DNA of 64,000 bases from Reticulascus tulasneorum (lineage: Eukaryota; Ascomycota; Sordariomycetes; Glomerellales; Reticulascaceae): assembly GCA_001557505.1 (NCBI GenBank), contig LSAX01000003.1:3162001-3226000 (forward strand). Direction: 5' to 3'. Position numbers and translations under genes: made by a program. Under the pieces are notes generated by a model that was not told the DNA's origin, searched no databases, and saw only the letters and a list, made by a program, of their open reading frames with translations. Shown in pieces: positions 43,349-55,200 of this stretch (position 1 is the first letter of the stretch; every line of letters starts with the position of its first letter).

Positions 43349-44750
43349 GCATGTCTGCACTAGACAAACAAACATAAGGATCCAAGGCTAGAGGGCAAAG
43401 CTGCTACCTGGTTGTTGGTGAGTGTGGGTTTTGTAGGGGCCGGCGCGATTACTGAAATCTTGGCTGAATTTTTGACGAATGGAATCATTATGTGTGAACA
43501 ATCCTTTATAACGGTTGTTAAGTAACTATCACTTTGTTATCTTCTATTCTTATCTCACACTTTCCATGAATTCGAAGATCTATCTTCAGACCTTCATGTC
43601 CAACTCCAGACTAAAGCTTTACATTAACCTCGTAGATATCCTCAATCTCTCGCCGGTAGATAATACCCTTCGTTGGACTTATGTTGGTGGCAAGGTATAC
43701 ATTCTACTGACTTCCAGGTTGGACCGGGCCTAACGGGCCGGATTAGATGCTTAGTACATGCAACCTTTGCTTCCGAGGCTAACGCAACCGGTTTCGATAT
43801 ACAGCCCAATATGCGATATCATGAGTGGCCAAGACCTGCCTTCATGGCATATGACTGTGGCCGGCAACATTATATGTCGTTAGAGCGCAGAATGGGGAAG
43901 ATAAGACGGTTGGGGATGGCGGCTGCATAGGCGGAGGAAGTAGCAAGTTCTTATGTACGTGCTTGTCGTACGTACTTGTGTACAGCTGACCGCTCTCGGT
44001 CAGCGTCATAGCTTGGTTTGAAAGCCGTGTCAAAAGGTAGACTACACCAAGGTACTTTACATAGATAATGGCCAATTGCATTCACTACAACAAAATACGG
44101 CGCTTTTAGAGTAGCAATACGCTGGTATTTCAAAGTAGCGAAGGTCTAACACGCTGTCAATTATAACAGCTCTACGGCGCGTTTAAAATATTCTCGCTCA
44201 AAAGAAAACTCAGTAAGAGAAAGAATATTAGTGTAGTCTACTCCGTCAGTCGAAGGATGTCCTCCTTAATAGTGCGTAAGAGTGTTCAAGTTTTGCGACT
44301 TGATTTGTGATCTTGGGTGTCTTCCCCGGCAGTTAAATTCTTACAGGCTTTTTATCTAATTCTGGTTTAGTATCTTTAAGTTTATACTATGGAATTTATT
44401 ATCAATTAGCTATGAAATTTCTACAACTAGTTTTTATTAAACTATCAACTAAACAATCCAACTAAAATCACAACCTTAAATATAATACCAGAGACGAGAA
44501 AAAAAGTTCTAAACAACACACATAGAACCATAAAGTAAAATTCTTCCGCTAGTTCTGTCTAACGGTTTAAGGGACATGGTGAATGGCCGTTGAGAATTCA
44601 AATTTGCACGACCTTCCGTTCGCTTGAGAATTGCTTCCCTATAGTAGGTATTCTTGTATTGTATTAAGTAACCACTTCTTGCTCAAAGCGAGCCACTGGA
44701 ATGGTGAAGCCCTAGACTCATCGAATAGCAGCCAAGCAGCATATCGTTAC
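43349..44750. other. Intergenic region with a hAT end and a hairpin
   Basis: No convincing coding frame. Contains a perfect inverted repeat at 43985-44004 (GCTGACCG, loop CTCT, CGGTCAGC) and, at 44461-44477, the sequence ACTAAAATCACAACCTT, the exact complement of the first 17 bases of hAT copy 1 after its mutated first base. The stretch 44340-44480 is moderately AT-rich and looks like a degraded hAT fragment. The opposite end was not found. Confidence 0.55.
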
Positions 44751-46240
44751 TTATTTCATGCCCATCCATAGCATAATCCTTCTAATTCCCATTATAGAGT
44801 TAAAGTATAGATGCTTCAGCCCAGTGGCATGAGCCAAACTGATCCGCAAATGTGACCAACCGAGCTCGCCGTTTGCTCTGGGCACGCTGATGGCGTCGTA
44901 GGCCTTGAGTCCCTGTTCGACCAACTCTGCCTTGCAAATCTGCTCGGCCAAGTCCCAGCCGTCCTTCAGTACCAAATTGGCCCCGACCCCGGAAAATGAG
45001 CTTGCGGCGTGGTTGCTGTCCCCAATGAACACCACCGAGCCGCCGAACTCATCGTGGTTGAATGGCTTTTCATCCCAGGCACCATATCGGAATACAGTCG
45101 TGCGGTCCGTAGCCTCGACAATCGTCTGGAAAGGTTCGGCAAATGCGCTACCTATTTTCAGAGCGTCCATTATGACCGACTGGACCTGGGATGGATCCTT
45201 GTGGTCCACTGGCGGCGGTACTGTTGGCGTCATGGTGCTTAGCGCCCAGACCACGGTGTTGTCGTCGGATGGCCAGATGAAGCACCCAGCTCTCACACCC
45301 GAGACGAGGAGCCCCCAGTTACGGTCAATAGGCTTCGGTATACCCTGGGGGAAGACTGATTTACCGCCAAGCTGGACCACTCCCGTGAACCGCAGTGCGT
45401 CGTCGGGCCGCAGAATGGTCCTGATCTTACATTTGCCCCGTCAGCTACGATTAGTAGGTCGCATTCTGCTGTCCATCCTGGCGCGGTATGCCCCGCAAGC
45501 TGGACCCTCACCCGCCCATTACTGAGTCTCTCCGCCGAGTCACATGCCACGCCCCATCGGATCTCGTCCGGACCAACAGCATCAACTAGGACCTGTGTCA
45601 GGGCCAGCGCCCACAGGAGTTGTAGTATAGAGTGAAGGGGCACGCGGCTTGGTCACTGTAGGCCTCTTGCTAGGTAGGTGTATGTAGATGACGGTTTTTA
45701 TCTCTGAACCTCCTAGGTCTACCTCGGGGCCCTCCTGCTCTATATAGCTTTGACCTTCGTGGTTCCTCTCAGTGGTAGGTAGCAGGGGCCCCCCTGGTTC
45801 ATTACCTCGCCTCTTCCCCTAGGGTCCCGACTGCTCGTGACAACCTGCCGGAGATTCTCTTTCGAAATACGAAGCCCCGCCATCGGCAATTCATCCACGA
45901 GCCTGAACCGCACGCTCAAGAGCTCGGCCCACGATGCATTCCACATCTTAAAGAACCATCCCGTCCCGTCCATGCCGAGTGTTGCGTGCTGGACGATCTT
46001 GTCTAGTAAACTCAAGTCTCGCAGGGCGACGAGACCGCCTGTGCTCTTGTCAAAACCGCCTAGTGATAGACTATGGCTTGCCCGTGCGGCGCTGGCCTCC
46101 TTGGTGTCGCGTTCGTAGATGGCTATTTGTGGTGGCGTAATCCCGGGACGCCAGAGTTGTTGAATAGCCCGGGCGAATGAGAGTCCTGCCATGCCCGCCC
46201 CTGCGACGATAATGTTCTTTCCCGAAAGAGCCGATGCCAT
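44751..46240 (-). pseudogene. FAD-dependent monooxygenase, frameshifted, with LTR-like insertion
   Basis: A class A flavoprotein monooxygenase of the salicylate hydroxylase type, usual in secondary or aromatic metabolism. Exon 1 is 46240-45845 (MASALSGKN..., Rossmann motif GAGMAG near residue 16). The frame resumes at 45592 and ends at 44751. Between them lies a 252-base segment beginning GTTGTC and ending ACACAG that disrupts the protein between RISKENLRQ and VLVDAVGP, otherwise contiguous in the family. About 45421-45431 one base is missing in the conserved DGAN(S)KIR motif, shifting the frame; the other frame continues RTILRPDDALRFTG and the GD motif VFIGDSNHA. With one base restored the length would be about 412 residues, the family norm. 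All else looks conserved, so inactivation is recent, or the frameshift is a sequencing error. Confidence 0.8.
45596..45842. mobile_element. 247-bp solo-LTR-like insertion in the monooxygenase
   Basis: Plus-strand ends are TGTCAGGGCC and CTCGTGACA, giving TG...CA termini with a TGTCA/TGACA inverted repeat. The flanks are a perfect 5-bp duplication ACCTG (45591-45595 and 45843-45847). It has a TATA-like CTATATAG near 45740-45747, and a GC-rich inverted repeat nearby (GGGGCCCTCCTGCT with AGCAGGGGCCC). These are the properties of a solitary LTR. On the gene's strand the duplicated target is CAGGT, so the insertion plus one repeat forms a GT...AG unit at a codon boundary. Confidence 0.85.
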
Positions 46241-47818
46241 ACTGATACTACCTTGTCCCTGTGGGTTTGCTATTGTGCTATGCTTCAAAAGCTCAAAGTA
46301 TGGTGGAAGCAGTCTGACGACTACCGATAACTTTGCTTTATCTGAGCCATTCGAATTTAGCCTTCTGCCTTTTACTCTCGGCCTTCTCACAGGTCCGAAG
46401 CCCTGCTTCCTGTCAGAAAGGGAGTCACATCAGATCGGATTGCGGAGTTGATAAGTCGGGACCTTCGGGATACAGTAGTTCGCACTTTGTGGGAACCCCG
46501 ACGTCCGAAATCCGGGAGACTGCAGGGCACGGTGCACCCCATTCACTGCTCGACCCTCGGGTGACATGAAAGCCGGCGTGTGGGTGATACATGGCAATCC
46601 ATTGGAAGACATGATAATTGTATCATCAATTAGTTTTTCATTTCAAACTCACATAGGTCAAGGTTGCTGTAGTTTTCACAACGAGTGTATATACGTATCA
46701 ACGCATCTTCCAAACGAAACTTCGAGGTTGGGAGGAAACACAGAGCTAGCAGCTTGTTAAGTCCCTAGCCAGCGACCTGCCTAGTCACAGAGCTGGCCAG
46801 TTGGTAAATCCCTAGCTAACGACTTGCCCACCTTAGTTACCTAGCTAGCTAGTTGCTGTTTAACCTCTTTATTAGCTGTTAAGTCCTTAAGCTGGCAACC
46901 TGCCTACTTACCTGGCCACCTAGCTACTTAATCCCTTTGCTAGTTATTAAGAAAGTATTCGCGACGCGGCTTACAATTACATCCACGAGGGATTATGATT
47001 CTTCGCAATTCTCACACCAGACCTGGACGGATCCTGCTAGTTTCGCCGGCAGCTGCTAAATACTTGGAGTTTGTGACCCTGAAGAGGTGGTCGGCGGGCG
47101 CGTATCTTGAACAAAAGTAAGCGTCATAGATACACCAAGTCTTCTGGCTTGGATGCAGGGAGAACAATCCAGTTTGCAACCACACACCCGGAGTTACATA
47201 AAGTTATACATTAATTATACGATTAACACGGTAAGTGTTACTGTTTCCTATTAGGCTGATAAGGTACGCTTCTTGTTATACTTCATTACTCTCCTCAAGG
47301 CTTTTACTACACCAATTAGCTTGGTTGCCCCCTCTGTGACTAGAATGCCTCGGGCTTCTTTAAATTCATACCAAAAGTTGGTATTGCTTTTATCTTACGA
47401 AACAGTTGTTATTGATTACACGGAAACCTCCAAAGCAATTTTCTCAGTCAAAGCCTGATTGGCAGGCGTTGACGCAGCAAGAAGAACCAGCTGTGGCTGT
47501 GAGACGCCAGAACGCCCCCCTCTCTACAAGTTCTATCATGCCTGTCCGTGGAGTTATTTTTAACTCGTTGCTATAAGATAACATTGCCAGGCGATGGTAC
47601 TAGCGCGTCGCCGTTTGAGTCTTCATTATCGGGCACACGTTCTAACAACTTTCACAAGGAAATGCAAGTCGACCAGGCATGTAGAATCACGAATCATTTC
47701 GGTCTGGCAGTGGTACTCTACCACCTATCTAGCTAGGACATTTCTTGATGGACAAGTTATTATTTGAGTAACTTTGATATGCAAAGTCTCGACCTGACAC
47801 CCCTCTGGTTGATTTGTA
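46241..47818. other. Intergenic region, no gene recognised
   Basis: Upstream of the monooxygenase and downstream of the secreted-protein gene. Contains loosely repeated CTAGCTAG and CCTAGCCAG-type motifs near 46760-46950. No frame with recognisable content. Probably the monooxygenase promoter and remnant sequence. Confidence 0.4.
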
Positions 47819-48429
47819 TCAAAGACAGTAGTACAAGCTCTTGCAACTATCCCAGCCGGGAACATGAGGAACTAGGGGGTGCCCATTGTCCACGCGGCAC
47901 AGGAACGATCGCCATGGATTCTCAAAGTCACTGTTACATCAAATCAGCTCAATTGATCATGCACGAGCTCGGCTCCCAAGAACATTAGAAGCGTGCGTTA
48001 GACTTACCCAACCACTTCTTGAAAAACCCCCGTGTCGTTGATTTCGGCAAGTCCGGTAACAGTTTTGTCACCTTCAAACTTGGTCCAGACTCGCACAGAT
48101 AGCCACGGGTCGCGGCCGAGAAGACTGATGCTAGTCCAGCCGTAGTCAGTGGGTGGCTGGCCACCAGGACCATCCGTAGCCTTGGTGTCATCCTCATAAT
48201 ACTGTCTTCATTATTAGTCTTCCGGCAAATGCAGAACATCGATCTCGGGTGCACGCACATATATGAAAGAACTGGTGACATCGGTGTTAGGGCCAGCTCC
48301 AGCACAGTCGACGAAATGGACGCCCTCGGTCGCTCGCTTTTCAACATGTTTGCTGGACAGGTCAGGATCGGCCGTTGGGTGTGCCACAACAGAGAGCAGA
48401 AGCGCTGCCAGGACGGGAAGAGACCACAT
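47819..48429 (-). CDS. Small secreted cysteine protein (effector candidate)
   Basis: Three exons: 48429-48259, 48201-48008 and 47930-47819, giving 158 residues. Introns are 57 and 77 bases, donors GTGCGT and GTAAGT, acceptors GACAG and AACAG, with an ACTAAT branch in the first. The joins preserve frame exactly. Residues 1-16 (MWSLPVLAALLLSVVA) are a signal peptide; K31-R32 before ATEG is a likely Kex2 site. The mature part has four cysteines (C42, C133, C151, C157), enough for two disulfides, and aromatic-rich segments such as GWTSISLLG and the end KSLYYCL. A TATATAAAAG at 48491-48500 lies 62 bp upstream of the ATG. I do not recognise the family. Size, secretion, Cys content and position beside transposons are typical of fungal effectors; that role is inference. 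Confidence 0.72.
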
Positions 48430-49241
48430 TTTCAATATCTTCAAAGTGAAGCCTGGGTGAATATGAGCATCTTCTGGGTGTCTATCGACTCTTTTATATA
48501 CATTAGGGGAGTTTAGTCTCAAGACTTTATCTTCAAGTGGCCGAAACGGGTACCGAGAACGATGTAACAGAAACCCGCCCAGCGGCCGCCCCGTCAATAA
48601 CTCTGCCACATTTAGAGGCATGGGCGGCGCACTTCATTGCAGAGTAGTAACTGTTCCACCATAATTAGCACAATCGTAGGGCTGATTGTCCGGAAGAGGA
48701 GGACTCCACCCACCATATATAGCGTAGGTGTTCTGTGTTATTGTGTTGGGCCATTTAGATTTCACACGTGCCTGGCCCCCAATTCTAAAATGCGACTTCG
48801 GGCGCTGTCCCAGGTTCAGCTTCGTGGCCCCCAAGGCAACAGTCATACGGGCCTGCGGACTGTTTTGATCCTGGTCCTTTTTATAACCCACCTTGATCGC
48901 CTGGCCCTGACGTGGGCGGCCTCAGACTCCACTGCTAGAAATATTGACGTAAATATCTTCATTTTGCTCTCCCCTGTAAGTTCTCCTCGACACGCATTTC
49001 GCTGTAACGTTCACAACCAGCTCCTGCTCGCGTGCATGCATTCTCTTTATGAACCTAGCTCGTCCTTCTCCCTGCCCCTCGATCTCCTGGATCATATGGG
49101 TTTACTCCTACTGGCCTCTAGCTACGACATGATGGGCCATAATATCCATGTCCTTCATCCAGCCTTGACCTCTGGTTCCGAACCTCTGTCATTGTATTAC
49201 TAAAGCAAGTTCCTTTAAATGATAATAAGCTAATCGAGAAG
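48430..49241. other. Intergenic region upstream of the secreted-protein gene
   Basis: Holds the TATA element at 48491-48500 and otherwise no convincing frame. A minus-strand open frame at 48891-48634 has no recognisable content and no matching exons. It also contains the 3' flank of the RasGAP gene. Confidence 0.4.
48491..48500 (-). promoter_or_regulatory. TATA box of the secreted-protein gene
   Basis: TATATAAAAG on the minus strand, 62-71 bases upstream of the ATG at 48429. Spacing is right for a strong TATA-type promoter with a short leader, which is common in inducible secreted-protein genes. Confidence 0.6.
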
Positions 49242-52200
49242 TTAGTATGTATTACAGCTTAAGAGTCGTGGATATACTTCTATGAGCTTTTCGGTTAAGC
49301 TAAAGCACTTCTTATCAGGTTCTTGCAAGTGATTAAATGAACAAGAACGCCACAGGCCACTGAAACCCATGTCCTCCAGAATTTCATTCAAGACAGCAGT
49401 AGACTCCAGTGCACTGCTGAACTTATGGTTGGAAGTCAAGGATTGGAGAAGAGCGTGTGCAGACTCTAATGTTGAAGAATTCTGACAGTGCAAAAGAACA
49501 TCATCTAGGATTGTGATAATTGGCCCACAGCTAGTTCAATTGTTAGCGATCCAACCCACTGCAAATGGCATGGCCACTTACAGATGCATTATAACTGCAG
49601 GCCTGACCGAAGCTAGTTGTGCCAGCCACTGTAGGGTGCGGTTTTGCACGGCATCTTCTAAATACTGGAAATCAACCAGCTCAATAGCAGTATTCAGTAA
49701 GAGGTCCTTGTCTTTCATTTCCCCGAGATCTTGCAGTCTTCTTATGCTAGTAAGGCTACCAACACCCGAAGGATTGATACCAGCCAACCAGAGACTATCC
49801 TTCAACTCCTGATGGCTAACTGCACGCGCAAGGATGAGAGCCATGTAGGGGGACCCGGCAAAATGATGGGGCAGCTTGTCGACTGCGGTGGATGAACTGG
49901 CTACCATCTCAAGAAAGGCCGACAAGACCCTCATTGCATTAGCTTTGGTGATAGTATCGGCGAGGCCACGAGCTAGGCAGGCGCACACTGCAAAATGGAA
50001 GTTTTCCTGGTTGAAATGAATCCCGTAGGCCTCGTCCAAGGGCAAAGCTGCGTCTTCCAATTGCGTTCGGCCTTGGAGAAGCAACGGTGCGACCTTGTCG
50101 CCTTTCAAGTCTCCCACGGTACTAATGTTGGCCAGTACCGCCTCCAAGAATTGTGCTGTACAGTTAAAAAGACTCGGAGGGACGAGGCGTAACAGAGACA
50201 TGGCCAGCCAGAAGAGTTGCAGTCCATAACGGGATGCCGACGGGAGCTTTGCCATCATCTTCGACAAAGATGTCACAATCGAAACTAGCATCTCGCTGTT
50301 ATTGTCTTCGCCAAAACGACCAACGCTGTTCCGTAGTGCAACGAGAACCTGGTACAGCAAGTCGTCATCAACTTCTTCCCGCGCCAAACATCCCATGACG
50401 GCAAATGCCCTTGGTTGAATGGCGGGATTATTCTGGAATGCTGTGCTGGCTACGAGACTCATCCACCGTGACCGCCATGCGTTGGAGATATCGATTGATG
50501 GTGCGGCGACAGAACATATTTCGAATAGCAAAGCAGCCAAGTTCTCTGTCGCTGTGAGGGCTGGACCCGAGTCCTGTGTAGTAGATACTGAGGCCCCATC
50601 TCGACTGAATATCTGCGGGGTTGAGAAAATGTCACTTTTGGGTTCACAGAGGAAGTCCAGGCTGCCCCTGAGCTTGTTGTATCTTACGTCGTCGAGAGTG
50701 AATGAGGTGCAGACTGCATGGACTGTGTTGACGAGCAGTCTGTGTACCAGAAGCCTAACTTCGGCAGACCCGGTATTTGCGAGGATTGTAACTATGTGAA
50801 AGATTTCCGGCAGGTATAGTTGGGACTGAACACCATTGTCGAAAGACAGTGACAAACAGAATTGAAGCAGCACGCAAATTTCTGCCCAAACTGCATTATC
50901 GGGGAGATATTTCGTGGGCCGAAGAGACGACCGGTTCAATGCCTTTCGTAGACGGGAGATCACCCTGCCCCGCAGAGTGATTGTGCCGATGCCGGCAACA
51001 ATCGACGATAACGCCTCCAGAGGCTCCTCGAGGAACCCGAATCCCAACGCACTCTTCATCAGTTCCTCCAAAAAGATGTCTAGGATGACTTCGTCCTGAT
51101 ATATGGCTGGCCAGACGACTTGCTCCAAGGTATAAGCTAGTGCATGGTCTGATATGGCAACGTCTATAAGTTTTCGAAAAAGTGCCGATATTTTCTCCTT
51201 GCCCTTTTCACCGTCTGGTTCATTCGCGAGAACAGCCGTTCGCAATCCCGGGAGCCAAGGAGCCATGTACGCGAGACTCAGGTGTTTCTGCTCGTCAGTG
51301 AAACTCTCCCATCCCACAAAAAATTCAGTCAAGAAATCGAAGGTAAGCTGTGGCTCTGACAGTGCCAGCTGCTTGCTCATGTTGATGATGAAATGAGATG
51401 GATCCATGGGCACAGATACGTCTGAAAATTGGTTAGAGTCTAGTCTACCGGCTTAAATGTATTGGTTGCTTGGAGGGACTCGCCTTTGGTGCACATTAGC
51501 CTCGTCGCCGCGCTGAATTTGAACGCCTTGCATAGCGCTCCAAGTAGATTGTAGGACGAAAGTCTCAGAACATGATCTGCACTCGACAGATTCGTAAAGG
51601 CGAGATTGAGGAGCGTCCCAGGCACATCTTGAGGCCGAATCAGTCGCTCATAGGCCTTGTGTGCCCTACTGTCTTTGCCATACTTTGTTTTCGCTCCTCG
51701 GATTGTTTGAAGTACATCGTTTTTTTTGGGGCTAGTGAAATACATCACAATCTTGCCATTATCAGCGCGGAGTCCGAAAGCTGAATCGTCCTCTGTTTGA
51801 ATTGACGTGGGTGCCTCATCCACTTCTCCCAAACGAAAGATGTCGTTGACGGTGGTATTGAGCCTATAGCCTGGGAATACTTCTTGTTTCTTTGTCGTCG
51901 TGACTTGGACGAATTGGCTCCCGACTTTAATAACGACTTCAATCTTGCCTTTCGTCTTTGACAGCCTCGTGATTGGTTGGAAGACGTAACGAGTATCCGT
52001 AACCACGCTAATCGTCTCCTTAGGCAAGTGAAGCTGGCTGAGATGAAAGTGAGACTGCAGGTCATGTAGACTACCTATTAGCTGGTACTCTACATTCTTG
52101 GGGTTGAACACGCTATTGTCGCTTTTGGAAGATACGCGTAGGAGCCTGCGGAAGCATTTTCTACGACAGTCAGCTTTGAATAAAGGGGTCAGGCTTGATG

Positions 52201-55200
52201 GCGTTGCACGTACCTGAAAGCACTGTTCATGTTATACACATACACCCTGGATAGATTTCGAGATAACTCAGTCGGCGTGAGCATGTCAAGCTTCCGGAAC
52301 AATTCGTCTTGTGGCTCGTTCTGTCCATTGTAGCAGGTTGCGTCGATGAGAAGCCCAAAAGGTTTGTGCCACAGACGGCTTGCAATCTGCCTCAATTTAG
52401 TGATGGAACGTTACATATTGTCTTTGAGCATGATCTAGGGAGTCCTGCGGCTCCGCCCAAGGGCAATATCTGGGACGAGCAACCATGGGTGCGCTATGGG
52501 CGTGCTATGGGTGTCTTTATACCTTCAGATAACAGTAAAGCAGGGTATCATAGTCAATACTCTCTGTATCGATATGGCGCAATATGATGCAGATGATTGA
52601 CAAGGAGTCCTAAGAAGATGAATCATCAACACTGCGGAGTGTACCTTGCCTTTGAGCAATATGCCAATACGTACCTTACTCTCACCTCCATCGTATACAG
52701 CACGGGCTGTAAGAAAAGACTCGCTGCTACGAAACGCATTTCGCAACATGAAATTCTGAAACCTAGAGTACGATGGTGGACTGTTTGCTGAAACCTGTGG
52801 TCGATTCCAGGTTACCGCAAGTGGTGGCGGTCCAAGATTTGTGATGAGGTTGCGCAGCGGCTCTAAAACTGGTGAACGACCCCGTGACGTCTCTGCTGGT
52901 GACCGAACATAGTCTCGCCTCTCCTGTGTGACAAGTCTCTGGCGGACATGATCCCAGTGGTCGTAGAGAAAGCGATGAAGCGCAACGCATGACCCGAAGT
53001 CGAAAGACTCGGCATCGCTCGGAGCATCCAGGCTTTCCGGTGGTACCTGTGACTAAAGTCAGCTGCAAAGACGGCGGCCGAACTGGAAATGTTTCGTAAC
53101 CGTACGGAAATTTCTCGCAAGAAAGTGGTGACCCGGTATATGTTCTGGGTCAGGAAATCATTCAGGGGGAACATGTATGGCTCTTTGGCACCGAAAAGCA
53201 CGTTGTTTGCCAGATTCTGGACAACCTTCGCTATAAGAAGGAGCCCTCTGCGCATCTCCTTAGATGGCGCAGCGGTGACAAGACCCTCAACCTCCGGGGC
53301 AACGATGGCAGGGCAGAAGAAGCGGAGGAAGATGAATGCCCCCACCGCGGTGTACTTGGCCTCCTGGAATCTTGGCAGAACCGCACTAGATATCTATTGC
53401 CGATACGTGAGTGGTTTTTCTATAGACTGCTGATGTTTGACCTACAATGCTGCAAATCTTGCGGAATGGTGCCGGTATACTTGTTGACGATGCACATATG
53501 TCATCTATGAATACCTTGGCGACAATTCGTAGCTGAAGCGCATTCTTCTGAAGCTCGTCAGATGAGCCGACTCTTGCCGGATCAAGTTCAAGGTCCAAGT
53601 CTTTAGAAGTTAGCATCAATCTCTCAATTACCTTTTGTAAAGTGGCTTTCAGGTAAGATGCGCCTTTCCACTTCGCATATACCGACAGCATTTTCGTTGC
53701 CACGCATGTCCGGCGGAGTATTTCGGATTCGTTTTCTGGTTGTTAATCAGTACTGTCAGCGCTGACACGTTGATCTTGAAGTAATAATGACACACCAGTC
53801 TCCTCAATTTCCTGTTTTATGAGAGTTTCCAACAGTTCGAAACTCAGTCCCCGGTGCTCGAATATAGTGAGCAATGAGATAGTCAACTCGTCCACCTCAT
53901 GACTTGGGCAAATCGCGCTCATTGATGCTGCGAGTGTCATATCCTTTGTCAACAACTACAAGCACGTTAGCTCTGCCCCAGCAGCTTGTCACTCCCACGT
54001 ACCTCAAGAAGCTCGTCATACTTCTCGCTAACTGCGGCATCCGTCAGATTGCTAAACTCGGTCCCCTGAATTAAGATATTGTATAGCACTTTGACAAACG
54101 CCGTCCTGATTTCAACGTTATCGTGATACCCTATGTTCAAGGAATGCTTCAGGCCGACATCGATGTTCGCGCTGAGCAAATTCGACAAAATAGTAATTGC
54201 CAACTCAGACGGTGATGTGGTTTCGTCTCGGCCCGATATCCCAGACATGTGCTCGACTCTGCCGGTTTCCGGAGAATCATGGTTAAGTAATGAGAGGAAC
54301 CGATTAAAATACGTATGAAACATCTGTGACTTCAGCTCGCTCGTACCGGCATCGGTCTGGCCATCTCCAGGTTGTAAGGGTAGGCGGAAAGTGAGATCCG
54401 CTAAAGATCTTAAGCACGCTTTGTCAAGGTCTTTCTGCATCCTAAGGGATTCATCCTGACGGCCGCCTGGGCCCGCGGTGGTGTCCATTCGGGGGGATCG
54501 AGGGCGCGCAATCCAGCCGAAAATATACTCAAGAAGCTGGTTTTTGATCCTCACGTCGTCCCTCAGATTCAGATGTTCTTTCCTCTTCGTCACAGCCTCA
54601 CAAAGCTGACAAACCTTGATTTTCACTCGCAGAGTGTCTGTGCTTTCGCTACTGCCATCTAGGAATTTTGCAAAGTTTAGCGTCAAGGCGCCAAGATGGA
54701 CCGACGACGCTGCACCCAAATCTGACGGGCTTTCCAATCGTTCGACCAGGGCCTTAAGCAAAGAGATTGCCTGCTCGGCAAACACAATCTCGACGTCTTG
54801 TCCCTTTTCTGTAAGGGAAAGAGCACCTGTAAACAGAACTTCCAGCTCAGACTCCAAGGCCTTGAATAGGGACTGGAAAAGCGTAGGAGAGATTTCCGTG
54901 GAGAGTACTTCTCTAGTCGCTTCTCTAACTCTCACATTTGCGCATCCGAGAAGTTGGATGCTTAGCTTCAGATATCTGCTTAGAAGAGGCTCTTCGAGGT
55001 TCTCAGATGGGAGCCTGTCGATCCACCTCAAACCGCTGATAGCTGGTTCTTCTAGAATGATTGCATGATCTGCGGTACAAATACCGCCAAGGGCGGCCAG
55101 AAACCCCGAGCAATTTCGCCATTCTGCTAAAGTTTTCTCCTCGACTGTGTCCACCGGCGAGACGGAGACTTCTCTGGAAAGATGGATCCACTTATCGAAA

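Noticed and set aside
45593..45844. An ordinary spliceosomal intron in the monooxygenase
   Set aside because: The GT-AG boundaries coincide with a 5-bp direct repeat, and the contents have LTR-type inverted ends. An LTR-like insertion explains all of this; intron behaviour is kept as a possible consequence.
48634..48891. Minus-strand 85-codon frame upstream of the secreted-protein gene
   Set aside because: No recognisable features and no exon continuing it; overlaps an equally long plus-strand frame.
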